A stretch of 64,000 bases of DNA from Actinocrinis puniceicyclus (GCF_018283645.1 NZ_JAGSXH010000023.1:1-64000); one strand, 5' to 3'; counted from the stretch's first letter, positions 1 to 8,400 are shown. The notes: generated from the letters alone by a model not told the origin. Translations and numbers: made by a program.

Positions 1-2
1 AC

Positions 3-137
3 CAGGACCCGAAGCCCTTCGTGTGGAAGAAATCCGCCGAGGAGATCCTCGAATCCCTGGCCCGGTACCTACGGCGCGTCACGGGCGAAGACGCACGAGA
101 CCAACTTAGTAAACGAAATTTAGAAGCGGGACACTAG
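3..137 (+). pseudogene. IS630-family transposase, C-terminal end (cut by window edge)
   Basis: An open frame runs in from the left edge and ends at TAG 135-137. Its roughly 44 residues contain DPKPFVWKKSAEEILESLAR, which matches the extreme C-terminus of IS630-type DDE transposases; those proteins commonly end with a PKPFVW block, an EI(L) helix and a terminal GH, as here. Only this tail lies in the window, so whether the transposase is intact upstream cannot be told. Its stop overlaps by four bases the stop of the convergent oxidoreductase gene, so there is no room inside this gap for an untouched IS end. No inverted repeat was recognised. Confidence 0.6.
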
Positions 138-1615
138 AGGGTGAAGCGCTCCTGATGGATGTGGCGGCGCGGTACCCGGGCCTCCCGCAGCGCCTGCGCG
201 GCGGCCTGGATCATGCCGGGTGACCCGCACACGAAGACGTCGCGGGACTGGATATCGGGCACGAGTGCGGTCAGCCGCGCGGCGCCGAGCGGAGCCGGCC
301 GGGCGTCGCGGGGACCGAGCAGGTAATGCACCGTCAGCCGGCCGCCGGCGGCGAGCCATTCGAGTTCCCGGTGGAAGACGATGTCGCCGCGCCGCGAGGC
401 CCGATACAGCAGCACCAGGTCCTCACCGGCCGCGGCCAGCGGATCGATCAGGGCGCGCAGCGGGGTGATGCCGATGCCGCCCGCGATGAGCACCACCTTG
501 CGGCGGGTACGCAGCGCCGCGGTCATCGCCCCGTACGGCCCCTCGGCGAAGACCCGCACGCCCGGTTGCAGTTTCTGCAGCGCACGGGTGTGATCTCCCA
601 GCGCGCCGACGGTGATCCGCAGCCATTCCCGGTTCGGAGCGGCGGACAGCGAGAAGGGATGGGCCTGCCACCAGCAGCCGGGGGTCAGGAAGCGCCAGCG
701 GAAGTACTGCCCCGGCTCGGCCTGGAGGCGGCGCAGATTGCGGCCGGTCAGGTAGATCGACACCACGTCGTTCGACTCGCGCTGGACATCGGCCACCCGC
801 AGGCGGTGCCGCAACGAGAACACCACCGGCTTGACCACGCGGAACGCCAGCACCGTCAACGCGACCGCCGCGTACAGACCGACCGCGAAAAGTCGCGCGC
901 TGTAGTTGGTTTCGAAGGTGCTGCCGGCCGTGAACTCGTGCGTGAAGAACAGCACGATCGCGAGATACACCAGCAAATGCGTGTAATGCCACGTCTCGTA
1001 ACGCACACGACGGCGTATCGCCCGCGCCGAGATGAAACCGATGCCGAGCAGCAGCCCGAGGCCGAGGGCGGCGTCGAACACGTAGGGCATGTCGAGGATC
1101 CTGAAGAACTCCGTCGGAGTCTTCCGCAACGAACCCGCATACCCGAGCGTGATGAGCGCCGCGTGTGCGAACAGAAGCAGCACCAGCGACTCGCCCGACG
1201 CCCGATGGGCGCCGGTCAGCCAGTCCGACCCGATCGCGCGCTCCAGCCACGGGATCCGCGCCATCAGCAGCACCTGGATCAGCACGAGATACGCGCCGAG
1301 CATGCCCGCCGCCTGCCCGGCCGCGGTGGCCTGCCCGCCGAGGTCTGCCAGCGACGTGCCCGGCGTGTCCATCCACCAGAACGCCAGCACCGCTACCGCG
1401 CCGACGCCCACCGCGCCCGCCAGCGCGGCCGCGATGTATTCGCGCGGCGGCAAGGTGCGGGTTGAGACGCGCGATCGGTGCAGCGGACGGGCGCGATACG
1501 CCATGGGCGCCGCGGACGCCATGCTGCGCAACGACTCGGCCGGCCGCCCCGGCCCGCGCGCGGACAGATGCGGCGCCGGTGGTACGGAAACGGCACGATC
1601 CACCCACTGCGCCAT
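134..1615 (-). CDS. Ferric reductase-like transmembrane flavoprotein oxidoreductase
   Basis: A 493-residue membrane oxidoreductase likely to pass electrons from NAD(P)H through FAD to membrane haem. After about 55 N-terminal residues rich in Arg and Pro come about six hydrophobic helices of the ferric-reductase type, with histidines suited to haem binding (for example in YETWHYTHLLVY and FFTHEF). The cytoplasmic half has an FAD segment (HPFSLSAAP), an NAD(P) loop (LIAGGIGITPLRAL) and a C-terminal VCGSPGMI. The ATG at 1615 was chosen because GGAG stands about six bases upstream; a longer frame reaching 1858 has no domain support. It is divergent from a Rieske protein gene, which may be a partner. 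The true acceptor (iron, oxygen or a quinone) is not shown by sequence. Confidence 0.85.
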   Translation of the reverse strand: MAQWVDRAVSVPPAPHLSARGPGRPAESLRSMASAAPMAYRARPLHRSRVSTRTLPPREYIAAALAGAVGVGAVAVLAFWWMDTPGTSLADLGGQATAAGQAAGMLGAYLVLIQVLLMARIPWLERAIGSDWLTGAHRASGESLVLLLFAHAALITLGYAGSLRKTPTEFFRILDMPYVFDAALGLGLLLGIGFISARAIRRRVRYETWHYTHLLVYLAIVLFFTHEFTAGSTFETNYSARLFAVGLYAAVALTVLAFRVVKPVVFSLRHRLRVADVQRESNDVVSIYLTGRNLRRLQAEPGQYFRWRFLTPGCWWQAHPFSLSAAPNREWLRITVGALGDHTRALQKLQPGVRVFAEGPYGAMTAALRTRRKVVLIAGGIGITPLRALIDPLAAAGEDLVLLYRASRRGDIVFHRELEWLAAGGRLTVHYLLGPRDARPAPLGAARLTALVPDIQSRDVFVCGSPGMIQAAAQALREARVPRRHIHQERFTL

Positions 1616-1922
1616 AGTCAGCTCCACTGCCTGAATCGGATGCGACGAGCGAGGCCCCGGCGGCGACCTCCTTGGCAGGCCTGCACGGCGCATGGACGCA
1701 AACGGTTCAGCGCGGCCGGCGTATACCCCGCGACCAGGGCGGCTGCGGCGCACGGCGCGATAGTCACGGAAAGTACAGAACCGAACACGGCCGTGATCCG
1801 TGCGGATCCTGCGACGGACGGCCGGTCCGGCCAGGGCCCGGTCGCGAAGGCACGACACGGCACATGCCGCGCATCACTCAGTACGACACCGAATATGGAA
1901 CACCTGATCCGTGGAGCGCATC
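1616..1922. promoter_or_regulatory. Shared divergent upstream region, oxidoreductase and Rieske genes
   Basis: This 307-base gap separates two genes that start away from each other, so it must hold both promoters. Only the two ribosome binding sites are clear: GGAG before the ATG at 1615 on the minus strand and GGAGCGC before the ATG at 1923. No convincing -35/-10 pair, operator palindrome or RNA was recognised. Confidence 0.4.
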
Positions 1923-2576
1923 ATGACCAGCACGCCTGACCCCACCGACCTGCCGACCACCGCCGCGCGGCGACCGGCCGCGGACTGCCGCACGAGCGCT
2001 CACGCGTGCCCGCGCTCCGGGTTCGATCGCCGCGGCCTCCTGCGCGGCGCCGCGGCCGCCGGCACCGCCGCCGTCGCCGGAGCCGGCCTGAGCGCCTGCG
2101 GCCACATCCTGTCCCCGAACGAGAACGTCGCGGACGGCGGCCACTCCGGCGCGAACACCACCGAGACCATGCCCGGAAGCCCGGCCGCGTCCGGCGCGGC
2201 CGCCAAGCCGATGAGCGGCAGCGGCGACACGATGGCCGCGAGCAAGCCCGCGCAGGCACACAGCGCCGCACCGGCCCGGCCCGCCGGTACGTACCTCGCC
2301 AAGGCCGGTCAGATCCCCGTCGGCGGCGGCATGGTCTTCGCCGACCACAACGTCGTGGTCACGCAGCCGAAAGCCGGCACGTACAAGGCGTTCAGCTCCG
2401 TGTGCACCCACGCCGGCTGCCAGTGCGACGCGGTGACCTCCGGCATGATCACCTGCCCTTGTCACGACGCCGCGTTCAGCATCAGCGACGGTTCAGTCCT
2501 GCAGGGCCCGGCCCCCACCGCGCTGCCCGCTCGCAGGATCACCGTGCAGGACGGCGAGGTCCGCCTGCAGGCGTGA
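1923..2576 (+). CDS. Secreted Rieske (2Fe-2S) protein, Tat/lipoprotein signal
   Basis: A 217-residue exported Rieske iron-sulfur protein. Near residue 35 it has DRRGLLRG followed by an Ala-rich hydrophobic stretch and LSAC, which reads as a twin-arginine signal with a lipobox; the protein is probably folded before export and anchored outside the membrane. A low-complexity Ala/Ser/Met/Pro linker follows. The C-terminal Rieske domain has both cluster motifs, CTHAGCQC and CPCHDAAF (C-x-H and C-x-x-H), with the usual extra cysteines. The ATG at 1923 has GGAGCGC just upstream; a GTG at 1911 is possible. Divergence from the ferric-reductase-like gene suggests an electron-transfer pair, which is inference. 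Confidence 0.9.
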   Translation: MTSTPDPTDLPTTAARRPAADCRTSAHACPRSGFDRRGLLRGAAAAGTAAVAGAGLSACGHILSPNENVADGGHSGANTTETMPGSPAASGAAAKPMSGSGDTMAASKPAQAHSAAPARPAGTYLAKAGQIPVGGGMVFADHNVVVTQPKAGTYKAFSSVCTHAGCQCDAVTSGMITCPCHDAAFSISDGSVLQGPAPTALPARRITVQDGEVRLQA

Positions 2577-2730
2577 TCGGCCGCACGGCAGCCGCCCGCC
2601 CACCGAGTTCCGATCGCCCGCCGTCGCCGGGCGCCGCGCCGTTCCAAGCCCGCCCGCCCAGGGTAAGAAGCCTGAGATGTGGCCGGTCGGCGCTGCCGTC
2701 CGGCGGGGGCCAGACGCGGGGGGAGGCGCG

Positions 2731-4503
2731 GTGGCACAGACACGCCGCGAGCCGCTTTCGGCGCGCGCGATCACCACCGTCAGGCTGTTCTTCGTCGGTC
2801 TGGGGCTCAGTAGCCTGATACTCGGTTACCTCGGCCTTGGTCCCTACGTGCGCTCCCTTGAGGCGGCGAAACAGCTGCCCTCCGGCGACGACGGAACCAG
2901 CAACCTGGTCTACTTCGACGCCGAACTGTTCCTGCTCCAGTCCTATCCGCTGTCGGTGGGCGGTCCACCGCCGGGACCGCTGAACTTCGCCCGCTTCAGC
3001 GCTCCCTGCGTGGCCGCCTACACCCTCACCGAGATCGGCATCTCCGTGTCCGCGGCCCGGCTGCGGCGCTCACGCATCCGGCGGGCCAAGGGCCACGCCG
3101 TGGTCTGCGGCGCGACGAGGGCCGCCGAGGTCCTGGCCGCACGCCTGCGGGCGGAGGGAACCCGCGTGGTCACCATCGTTCCCGAGACCCTGGAACGCCC
3201 GGGCCGCGAGACACTGTGCGCGGACCCGCGCACGACGCACGCCCTGCTCGCGGCAGGTGCCCATCGCGCGGAGATGCTCTACGCCTGCCTCGACCGCGGC
3301 GAGGACAACGCGCAGGTCGCCGGGGCCGCCGAGGCCCTGCGCGCGGGCCGGGGGCGGCCGAAGCGCATCCATGTGCTGATTCCCGACCTGGAACTGTGCT
3401 CGGCGCTGCGGGCGCGGCGCTGGAGCCTGGCCGAGTCCCGCACCCGGCACCTCGGCTTCTTCAACCCGGACGAACTGGCGGCGCAGGCGACGGTTCGCGC
3501 CGACCGCGCGGCCTTCGACGGCATCACCCCGCAGATCGCGATCGTCGGCACCGGGGCCTTCGCGCGCAGCGTGCTGGTCGAGTTCGCGTGGCAGTGGGTC
3601 GCCAGAGGCGGAGCACAACGCGAACCCGCGCGGGTGATCCTCATCGGCGACGAGGCCGTCGAGACAGCCGCCGCGCTGTGCGGCCGCTACGCCTTCCTGC
3701 CCCGGGCATGCCGCATCGAGCCACGCACGGAACCGTTCGAACACGTACTCGCCGCGCGCTGGGGCGACCCGTCGCTGCGTCCGCTGCGCAGGCTCTACCT
3801 GTGCCAGGACGACGAGGGCGAAGCGCTGAAGGCCGCCCTGGACACCGCCGCCCAGCTACATGCGGCCTTCGCCGAGGTCGTCGTCCGGCTCGATCGGATG
3901 ACCGCGATGGCCGCCGGCTTCCGCGGCGACCGCGGCGGCGGCGTGCTCTTCGACGCGCTCGGCGGCCAACTGCGCCTGGTGGACGTCACCGGCGAGGGCT
4001 GCGACCCCGCGCTCGTCGATGACGATCTCGCCGAGGGCTTGGCCCGCGCCTGCCATCAGCGCTATCTCACCGAACTGCTCGACGGCGGCGCGATCCCCGG
4101 CAGCACCCCGGCCCTCGTGCCCTGGGAACGTCTCGCGGAGGAGTACCGGACCGCGAACCGGGACCAGGCCGCGGACATCGGCCGCAAGCTGGCCGCGATC
4201 GGCTGCCTGCTCACCCCGCGGCGCAGCGGAAGACCCTGCTTCCGCTGGCGCGACGGCGAACTGGAACGGCTCGCCGAACTGGAACACGAGCGGTGGGCCG
4301 CCGAGCGGCTCAGCCACGGCTGGGTGTGGGGCGCTCAGCGCGACGACGCGGCGAAGCGGCATCCCGACCTGGTGCCCTGGGACCTGCTGGCGGACCGGCA
4401 GCGCGAGCGGGACCGGCGAGCCGTGCGGGACCTGCCCCGCATGCTCGCAGACGCCGGCCTGGCGATCGTGCGGATCGGCCCGGGCGACTACCCGGATCCG
4501 TGA
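2731..4503 (+). CDS. Membrane protein with TrkA-N-like and RyR domains
   Basis: A 590-residue protein starting at a GTG behind a strong GGGGGAGG. Two hydrophobic helices (about residues 16-38 and 90-113) flank an extracytoplasmic loop; this is a two-helix channel-like layout, but the loop has no TVGYG potassium filter. A Rossmann region follows (HAVVCGATRAAEVLAARL, then IAIVGTGAFARSVLVEFA), like paired TrkA-N/RCK nucleotide-binding modules. The last 90 or so residues, beginning ELEHERWAAERLSHGW, are a prokaryotic RyR domain. Such domains are known from nucleotide-signalling and conflict contexts. It converges on the SLOG-like gene, overlapping its 3' end by 16 bases. Sensing a nucleotide ligand and altering the membrane is a hypothesis; transport has not been shown by sequence. 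Confidence 0.75.
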   Translation: MAQTRREPLSARAITTVRLFFVGLGLSSLILGYLGLGPYVRSLEAAKQLPSGDDGTSNLVYFDAELFLLQSYPLSVGGPPPGPLNFARFSAPCVAAYTLTEIGISVSAARLRRSRIRRAKGHAVVCGATRAAEVLAARLRAEGTRVVTIVPETLERPGRETLCADPRTTHALLAAGAHRAEMLYACLDRGEDNAQVAGAAEALRAGRGRPKRIHVLIPDLELCSALRARRWSLAESRTRHLGFFNPDELAAQATVRADRAAFDGITPQIAIVGTGAFARSVLVEFAWQWVARGGAQREPARVILIGDEAVETAAALCGRYAFLPRACRIEPRTEPFEHVLAARWGDPSLRPLRRLYLCQDDEGEALKAALDTAAQLHAAFAEVVVRLDRMTAMAAGFRGDRGGGVLFDALGGQLRLVDVTGEGCDPALVDDDLAEGLARACHQRYLTELLDGGAIPGSTPALVPWERLAEEYRTANRDQAADIGRKLAAIGCLLTPRRSGRPCFRWRDGELERLAELEHERWAAERLSHGWVWGAQRDDAAKRHPDLVPWDLLADRQRERDRRAVRDLPRMLADAGLAIVRIGPGDYPDP

Positions 4504-5063
4504 CCGCGGTGCTCCCGCCGCGCTCCGGGCGGCCAGATCACCGCGACGTGCATCCGGCGCGACCGCGCGATCTCGACGACGTGCGCCGTCCCTCCCGGCT
4601 TGGCTGAGCGGTGCCCGTCCCACACCGCGACGAGCGAGTCGACCGAGGCGAGCATCGCGTCGTTCGCCGCCACGTAGGTGTGCGGGGTCGCGGTCGGACC
4701 CTCGATCGCGCGCACCGAGTCCGCCTGCCGCAACAGCGCCGCGAACGAACTCGGCGCGCAGTCCTCGTCGGTCTGGTCGCGGTATCCGGCGGACGGCAGG
4801 ATCACTTCGAGCCGGCCGCCGAGGTCGAGCAGCACCCGCGCGAAGATCCGGTCCGCGCCGGGCGCCAGGCAGCTGACTCCGACCAGGCCGGCGGCATCGG
4901 CCCCGAGCCCCCTGAGGTGGCCGCGCAGCGCCTCGGCCACCAGCCGCACCGTTTCCGGACCGAGATCCATGTGCCCGGTGACGCCGACGCGCACGGTGCG
5001 GCCCGTCGCGCGGGCCGGGCCCGCGGCCGCGGCCGGCGCCGACTTCGCCAAGGTGATACCCAC
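4488..5063 (-). CDS. SLOG-like Rossmann nucleotide-binding protein
   Basis: A protein of about 191 residues with the pattern of SLOG/LOG-like Rossmann proteins: VRVGVTGHMDL near the N-terminus, CLAPGADRIFARVLLDLGG, then LVAVWDGHRSAKPGGTAHVV and a final strand VAVIWPP. The family binds nucleotides or their derivatives and is often found beside effectors in signalling and conflict systems. The start is uncertain: GTG 5063 is used because it leaves a short leader before the first strand; its ribosome site is weak, and a TTG at 5051 is possible. The gene converges on the RyR/TrkA-N gene and is divergent from fxsA, with a long structured gap between. It may make or sense the ligand of its RyR neighbour (inference). 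Confidence 0.7.
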   Translation of the reverse strand: MGITLAKSAPAAAAGPARATGRTVRVGVTGHMDLGPETVRLVAEALRGHLRGLGADAAGLVGVSCLAPGADRIFARVLLDLGGRLEVILPSAGYRDQTDEDCAPSSFAALLRQADSVRAIEGPTATPHTYVAANDAMLASVDSLVAVWDGHRSAKPGGTAHVVEIARSRRMHVAVIWPPGARREHRGHGSG

Positions 5064-5750
5064 AACCCCGCAGTCTGCCCGCTGAAACCACCCTCTTAAC
5101 GCACTCAACACCCTGAAAAAGCCTTGAGAGGCACGGCGGCGCGACCACTCGGCCCGGTTCCCATAGTGTCCCGCGCCGGAAATCCGCCGTGAAAATCGGC
5201 CCCCGCATCCCGCCTGGCCGCGTTGCCGAAACGCCCACAGACGACCCACTGCGTTGATTGAGCACCGCGAGGGTGTTCCGGCGCCTTGCCAGCCGGGCGC
5301 GGATGACCGGACGCGCGCAGCCAGGTCGAGCAGAGTCATGCGACGGATTTCCGGCGCGGGACACCAGCGCCCGTGGCGCGAGCGGCGAGTTCCGGACCGC
5401 GCCGATTCGCCCGCTGCGCGGTCCCGCAAGTGCGGCGGATTCGTGATGTTCCGTTGGCCGCAACCGGTACTACAGGGCACTGCGTTGTGATTGAATTCAC
5501 GTGTGCAAAAGCACAGGGGTGGGAAGCGCTCGGCGGTGATGCCCGCGACCGGCTTCGGCCGTGTCCGCGCAGCGAGGCCCGATTCAATCCCGTCCGGCGT
5601 CGCGACGCGCGGTCGCCCCGGTGCGCTCGAAGCCCGCCCTTCCGTCTGGCGCCAGGTAGCGCTTACTCACCCGCGTAGCCTAACCCGCGTGTCTTCGTGT
5701 TCATCCGGGCGTTGGACGGCCGTCAACCATTGACAAGCTGAAGGATGACC
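5064..5750. promoter_or_regulatory. Long divergent intergenic region upstream of fxsA
   Basis: No frame in these 687 bases looks like a real protein. It holds a perfect inverted repeat (listed separately), two near-copies of CACTGCGTTG followed by ATTGA at 5247-5261 and 5478-5494, and a small hairpin around 5500-5515. It must include the promoters of fxsA and the SLOG-like gene, but no clear -35/-10 was recognised. Confidence 0.4.
5166..5364. repeat. Perfect 21-bp inverted repeat with 157-base spacer
   Basis: Bases 5166-5186 and 5344-5364 are exact reverse complements over 21 bases; the left arm begins GTGTCCCGCGCC and ends AATCCG. Similarity fades just outside and inside the arms. The spacer codes for nothing evident. 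Such a long exact match is not expected by chance. It may be a small transposable relic, a long-range RNA stem or a pair of regulator sites. No flanking target duplication was identified. Confidence 0.7.
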
Positions 5751-5924
5751 GTGCCCTCCACCCTGACTCAGTCCGGTCCGCAGACCCAGGTTCCGGACGT
5801 CCACAACCTCCCGCTCGGCGAACGGTCCGAGGAGAGGCTGTCGGCCACCGCCGCCATCCGCGAGCGGGTTCTGCGGAAAACCGGCTCGGGAGTCACGGCC
5901 GCCGCCTTCCAGTCCTCGATCTGA
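5751..5924 (+). CDS. fxsA: FxsA, FxSxx-COOH peptide precursor
   Basis: A 57-residue peptide whose last five residues are F-Q-S-S-I, an exact match to the F-x-S-x-x-COOH signature of the substrate of FxsB-type maturases. The N-terminal two thirds are a polar leader with PDVHNLPLGER and a charged helix (ATAAIRERVLRK); the core follows a short Gly/Ala stretch. The GTG start at 5751 is preferred because AAGGA lies five bases upstream; the ATG at 5745 would add two residues but overlaps that site. fxsB begins 19 bases after the stop. By analogy with other three-residue cyclophane-forming systems, the Phe and Ser of the core are the likely crosslink sites. The mature product and its role are unknown. 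Confidence 0.88.
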   Translation: MPSTLTQSGPQTQVPDVHNLPLGERSEERLSATAAIRERVLRKTGSGVTAAAFQSSI

Positions 5925-5943
5925 TCCCGGCGGGCGGCTCGGC

Positions 5944-8394
5944 ATGGTCGCCGGTCCCGCGGTGCTGCCGTTCCGGCACTACGTCCTGAAGCTGCACAGC
6001 AGGTGCGACCTGGCCTGCGACCACTGCTACGTCTACGAGCACGCCGACCAGTCCTGGCGCGGCCGCCCTCTCGCCCTGAGCGAGGAGGCGGCCGCGCGCA
6101 TCGCCGACCGCATCGTCGAACACACCGTGCGGCACACTCTCGGGCGGATCACGGTCGTTCTGCACGGGGGCGAGCCGCTGCTCTACGGTGCCGAGCGCAC
6201 TCGCGCGCTACTGTCCCTCTTCCGGGAGCGGATCACTCCTTACACGAAGCTTGATTTCAGGATCCATACCAACGCGGTGCGACTCGACCGCGATTTTCTC
6301 GACCTGTTCGCCGAGTTCGCCGTCAGCGTCGGGGTCTCGCTCGACGGTGACCGCTCCGCCAACGACCTGCACCGGCGCTACGCGAGCGGCCGCAGCAGCC
6401 ATTCGCGGGTCCTGAGCGCGCTCTCGCTGTTGCGGGAACCGCGCTACCGGCATCTCTATGCCGGCATCCTGTGCACGATCGACATCAGGAACGATCCCGG
6501 CAGGGTGTACGAGGCGCTCGCCGCCGAACAGCCGCCGCGCGCTGATCTGCTCCTGCCGCATGCGACTTGGGACCATCCGCCGCTGCGCGGCGTGCGCCGG
6601 GACGAGCACGGGCCACCCGAGTACGCGGCGTGGCTGACCGCGGTCTACGACCGCTGGGCGAAGGACGGCCGGCCCTTCGCGATCCGCACCTTCGACTCCA
6701 TATCCGGCATCCTGCGCGGCCGGCCGAGCCAGACCGAATCGCTGGGCCTGGCCCCCGCCGCCCTGGTCGTGATCGAGACGGACGGCAGCCTGGAACAGGC
6801 GGACTCGCTCAAGACCGCCTACGACGGCGCCGGCGCGACCGGCTTCAACGTCTTCGAGCACAGCTTCGACCAGGCCGCGGCGCACGCGGGCATCACCGCC
6901 CGGCAGGGCGGCGCCGAGTCCCTGTGCGCCACCTGCCGCGCCTGCCCCGTCGTCGAGATCTGCGGCGGCGGGCTGTACGCGCACCGGCACCGAGCCGGCA
7001 GCGGCTTCGCCAACCCCTCAGTCTACTGCGAAGATATCAAGGCAATGATCGAACATATTGAACGGGATGAAACCCGGCGCCACGCCGAAGCGGCGATCGC
7101 GCCCCACGTCGGTTCGCTGCGCGATTTCGACCTGCTGGCCTCCGGTCTCGGGGGCGAGGACGAGGTGGGCCGGCTCGGCGCACCGCAGCGCTCGATCACC
7201 AGAGAACTGGTGAAGTCCGTCGGCGAGCAGGTGCCGCCGCGATCGCCGTTCGCGGCGGCCTGGCAGGAACTGGTCCGGCTCGACCAGTCCAATCCCGCGC
7301 AACTCGGCGCGGTGCTCGCCGATCCGTATACGCGCGTGTGGGCGGTACGAGTCCTGCAACGCGAACACGAGGCGCCCGCCGACGACGAGCTCACCCGGCT
7401 CTCGGAGCTGGCCGCCGCTACCGCGCTGCTGTCCGGCGAGGCGGTCCGCCTCCCGCTGCACGTCGTCGACGGCATCGTGCACCTGCCCACGATCGGCGCG
7501 CTCGCGCTCGGCGGTCCGGCCCGTCCCGCGGCGATCGAGACCCGCAAGGACGGCACCGCGACGATCACGGCCGACCTGACCGACTACGAGATCTGCCTCG
7601 CCGAGGCCGCGGTGCGCGCCGACGCCCGCTGGCTGCCCACCCGCAGCCTGCGGGCAGGCTCCTGGTCTCTCGCCGTGCAGGACACCGACCCTTATCGCGA
7701 CTGCCACCAGTGGCCCGCCGCCGGGCGCCTTTCCGACGACGAGGCCCGGCACTGGGAACAGTGCCTAGGCGAGGCGGCCGCGTTCCTGGAGGAGTCGATG
7801 CCGGCCTACCCGCCGGGGCTCCGCGCCGGTTTGAGTACCCTGATGCCATTGGCCCCCCCGCCCGCCGGTCGCGACCTGAGCGCCACGGCCCGCCACGCGT
7901 ACGGGGCCGTGGGGCTGGCGATGCCCGGCGACGGTCCGACGCTCGCCCTGCTGCTGATCCACGAATTCCAGCACATCAAACTCAATGCGCTGCTGGATAT
8001 GTATGACCTTTACGACACCAACGATGAGCGCAGGTACTACGCGCCGTGGCGGGACGATCCGCGGCCGCTCGAAGGGCTGCTTCAGGGTACTTATGCACAT
8101 CTCGCGGTGACAGACTATTGGCGGGTACGCAGCCGCGAGAGCGCCGCCGCGCAGCGGGAAGCCGCCGAAATCCAGTTCGCCCGATGGCGGCTGCACACGG
8201 CCGAGGCGGTCGAGGAACTGCTGCGCTCCGGTTCGCTCACCGCGCTCGGCGAGCGTTTCGCCCGCGTCATGGGCGACGCGCTCGCGCCTTGGCTCGACGA
8301 ACCGGTCGGGCACGGCGCGGCGGCCGCCGCGCAGCAGGCTGTGCAGGCCGACCGCGGTGCCTGGCAGGCCCGTCGGCAGGCGAACGCCGGCTGA
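5944..8394 (+). CDS. fxsB: FxsB radical SAM/SPASM peptide maturase with HExxH domain
   Basis: An 816-residue fused enzyme. Cys21, Cys25 and Cys28 (CDLACDHC) are the radical SAM 4Fe-4S ligands, and VVLHGGEPLLYG is the glycine-rich SAM-binding strand. Around residues 320-365 the cysteine cluster LCATCRACPVVEICGGG, with a later VYCEDI, forms the SPASM region for auxiliary clusters. The last 400 or so residues are a second domain with LLLIHEFQHIKLNALLDM, a HExxH motif typical of a domain fused to or encoded beside peptide maturases. FxsB-family enzymes are classed as three-residue cyclophane formers on FxSxx peptides. The HExxH half may add a second modification; that is inference. No good ribosome site is seen, so translation may depend on fxsA. 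A hairpin repeat lies just downstream. Confidence 0.93.
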   Translation: MVAGPAVLPFRHYVLKLHSRCDLACDHCYVYEHADQSWRGRPLALSEEAAARIADRIVEHTVRHTLGRITVVLHGGEPLLYGAERTRALLSLFRERITPYTKLDFRIHTNAVRLDRDFLDLFAEFAVSVGVSLDGDRSANDLHRRYASGRSSHSRVLSALSLLREPRYRHLYAGILCTIDIRNDPGRVYEALAAEQPPRADLLLPHATWDHPPLRGVRRDEHGPPEYAAWLTAVYDRWAKDGRPFAIRTFDSISGILRGRPSQTESLGLAPAALVVIETDGSLEQADSLKTAYDGAGATGFNVFEHSFDQAAAHAGITARQGGAESLCATCRACPVVEICGGGLYAHRHRAGSGFANPSVYCEDIKAMIEHIERDETRRHAEAAIAPHVGSLRDFDLLASGLGGEDEVGRLGAPQRSITRELVKSVGEQVPPRSPFAAAWQELVRLDQSNPAQLGAVLADPYTRVWAVRVLQREHEAPADDELTRLSELAAATALLSGEAVRLPLHVVDGIVHLPTIGALALGGPARPAAIETRKDGTATITADLTDYEICLAEAAVRADARWLPTRSLRAGSWSLAVQDTDPYRDCHQWPAAGRLSDDEARHWEQCLGEAAAFLEESMPAYPPGLRAGLSTLMPLAPPPAGRDLSATARHAYGAVGLAMPGDGPTLALLLIHEFQHIKLNALLDMYDLYDTNDERRYYAPWRDDPRPLEGLLQGTYAHLAVTDYWRVRSRESAAAQREAAEIQFARWRLHTAEAVEELLRSGSLTALGERFARVMGDALAPWLDEPVGHGAAAAAQQAVQADRGAWQARRQANAG

Positions 8395-8400
8395 CAGTTC

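Noticed and set aside
326-1465. Long plus-strand open frame opposite the ferric-reductase-like gene
   Set aside because: It lies wholly antisense to a gene with clear motifs, has Arg/Gln/Pro-rich noise composition and no domain.
3856-5463. Long minus-strand frame across the RyR gene and the intergenic gap
   Set aside because: Its first part crosses non-coding sequence and the rest is antisense to the RyR/TrkA-N gene; another minus frame carries the SLOG motifs.
5254-5490. Possible second peptide precursor upstream of fxsA
   Set aside because: The 78-residue frame does not end in F-x-S-x-x, has no ribosome site and overlaps one arm of the inverted repeat.
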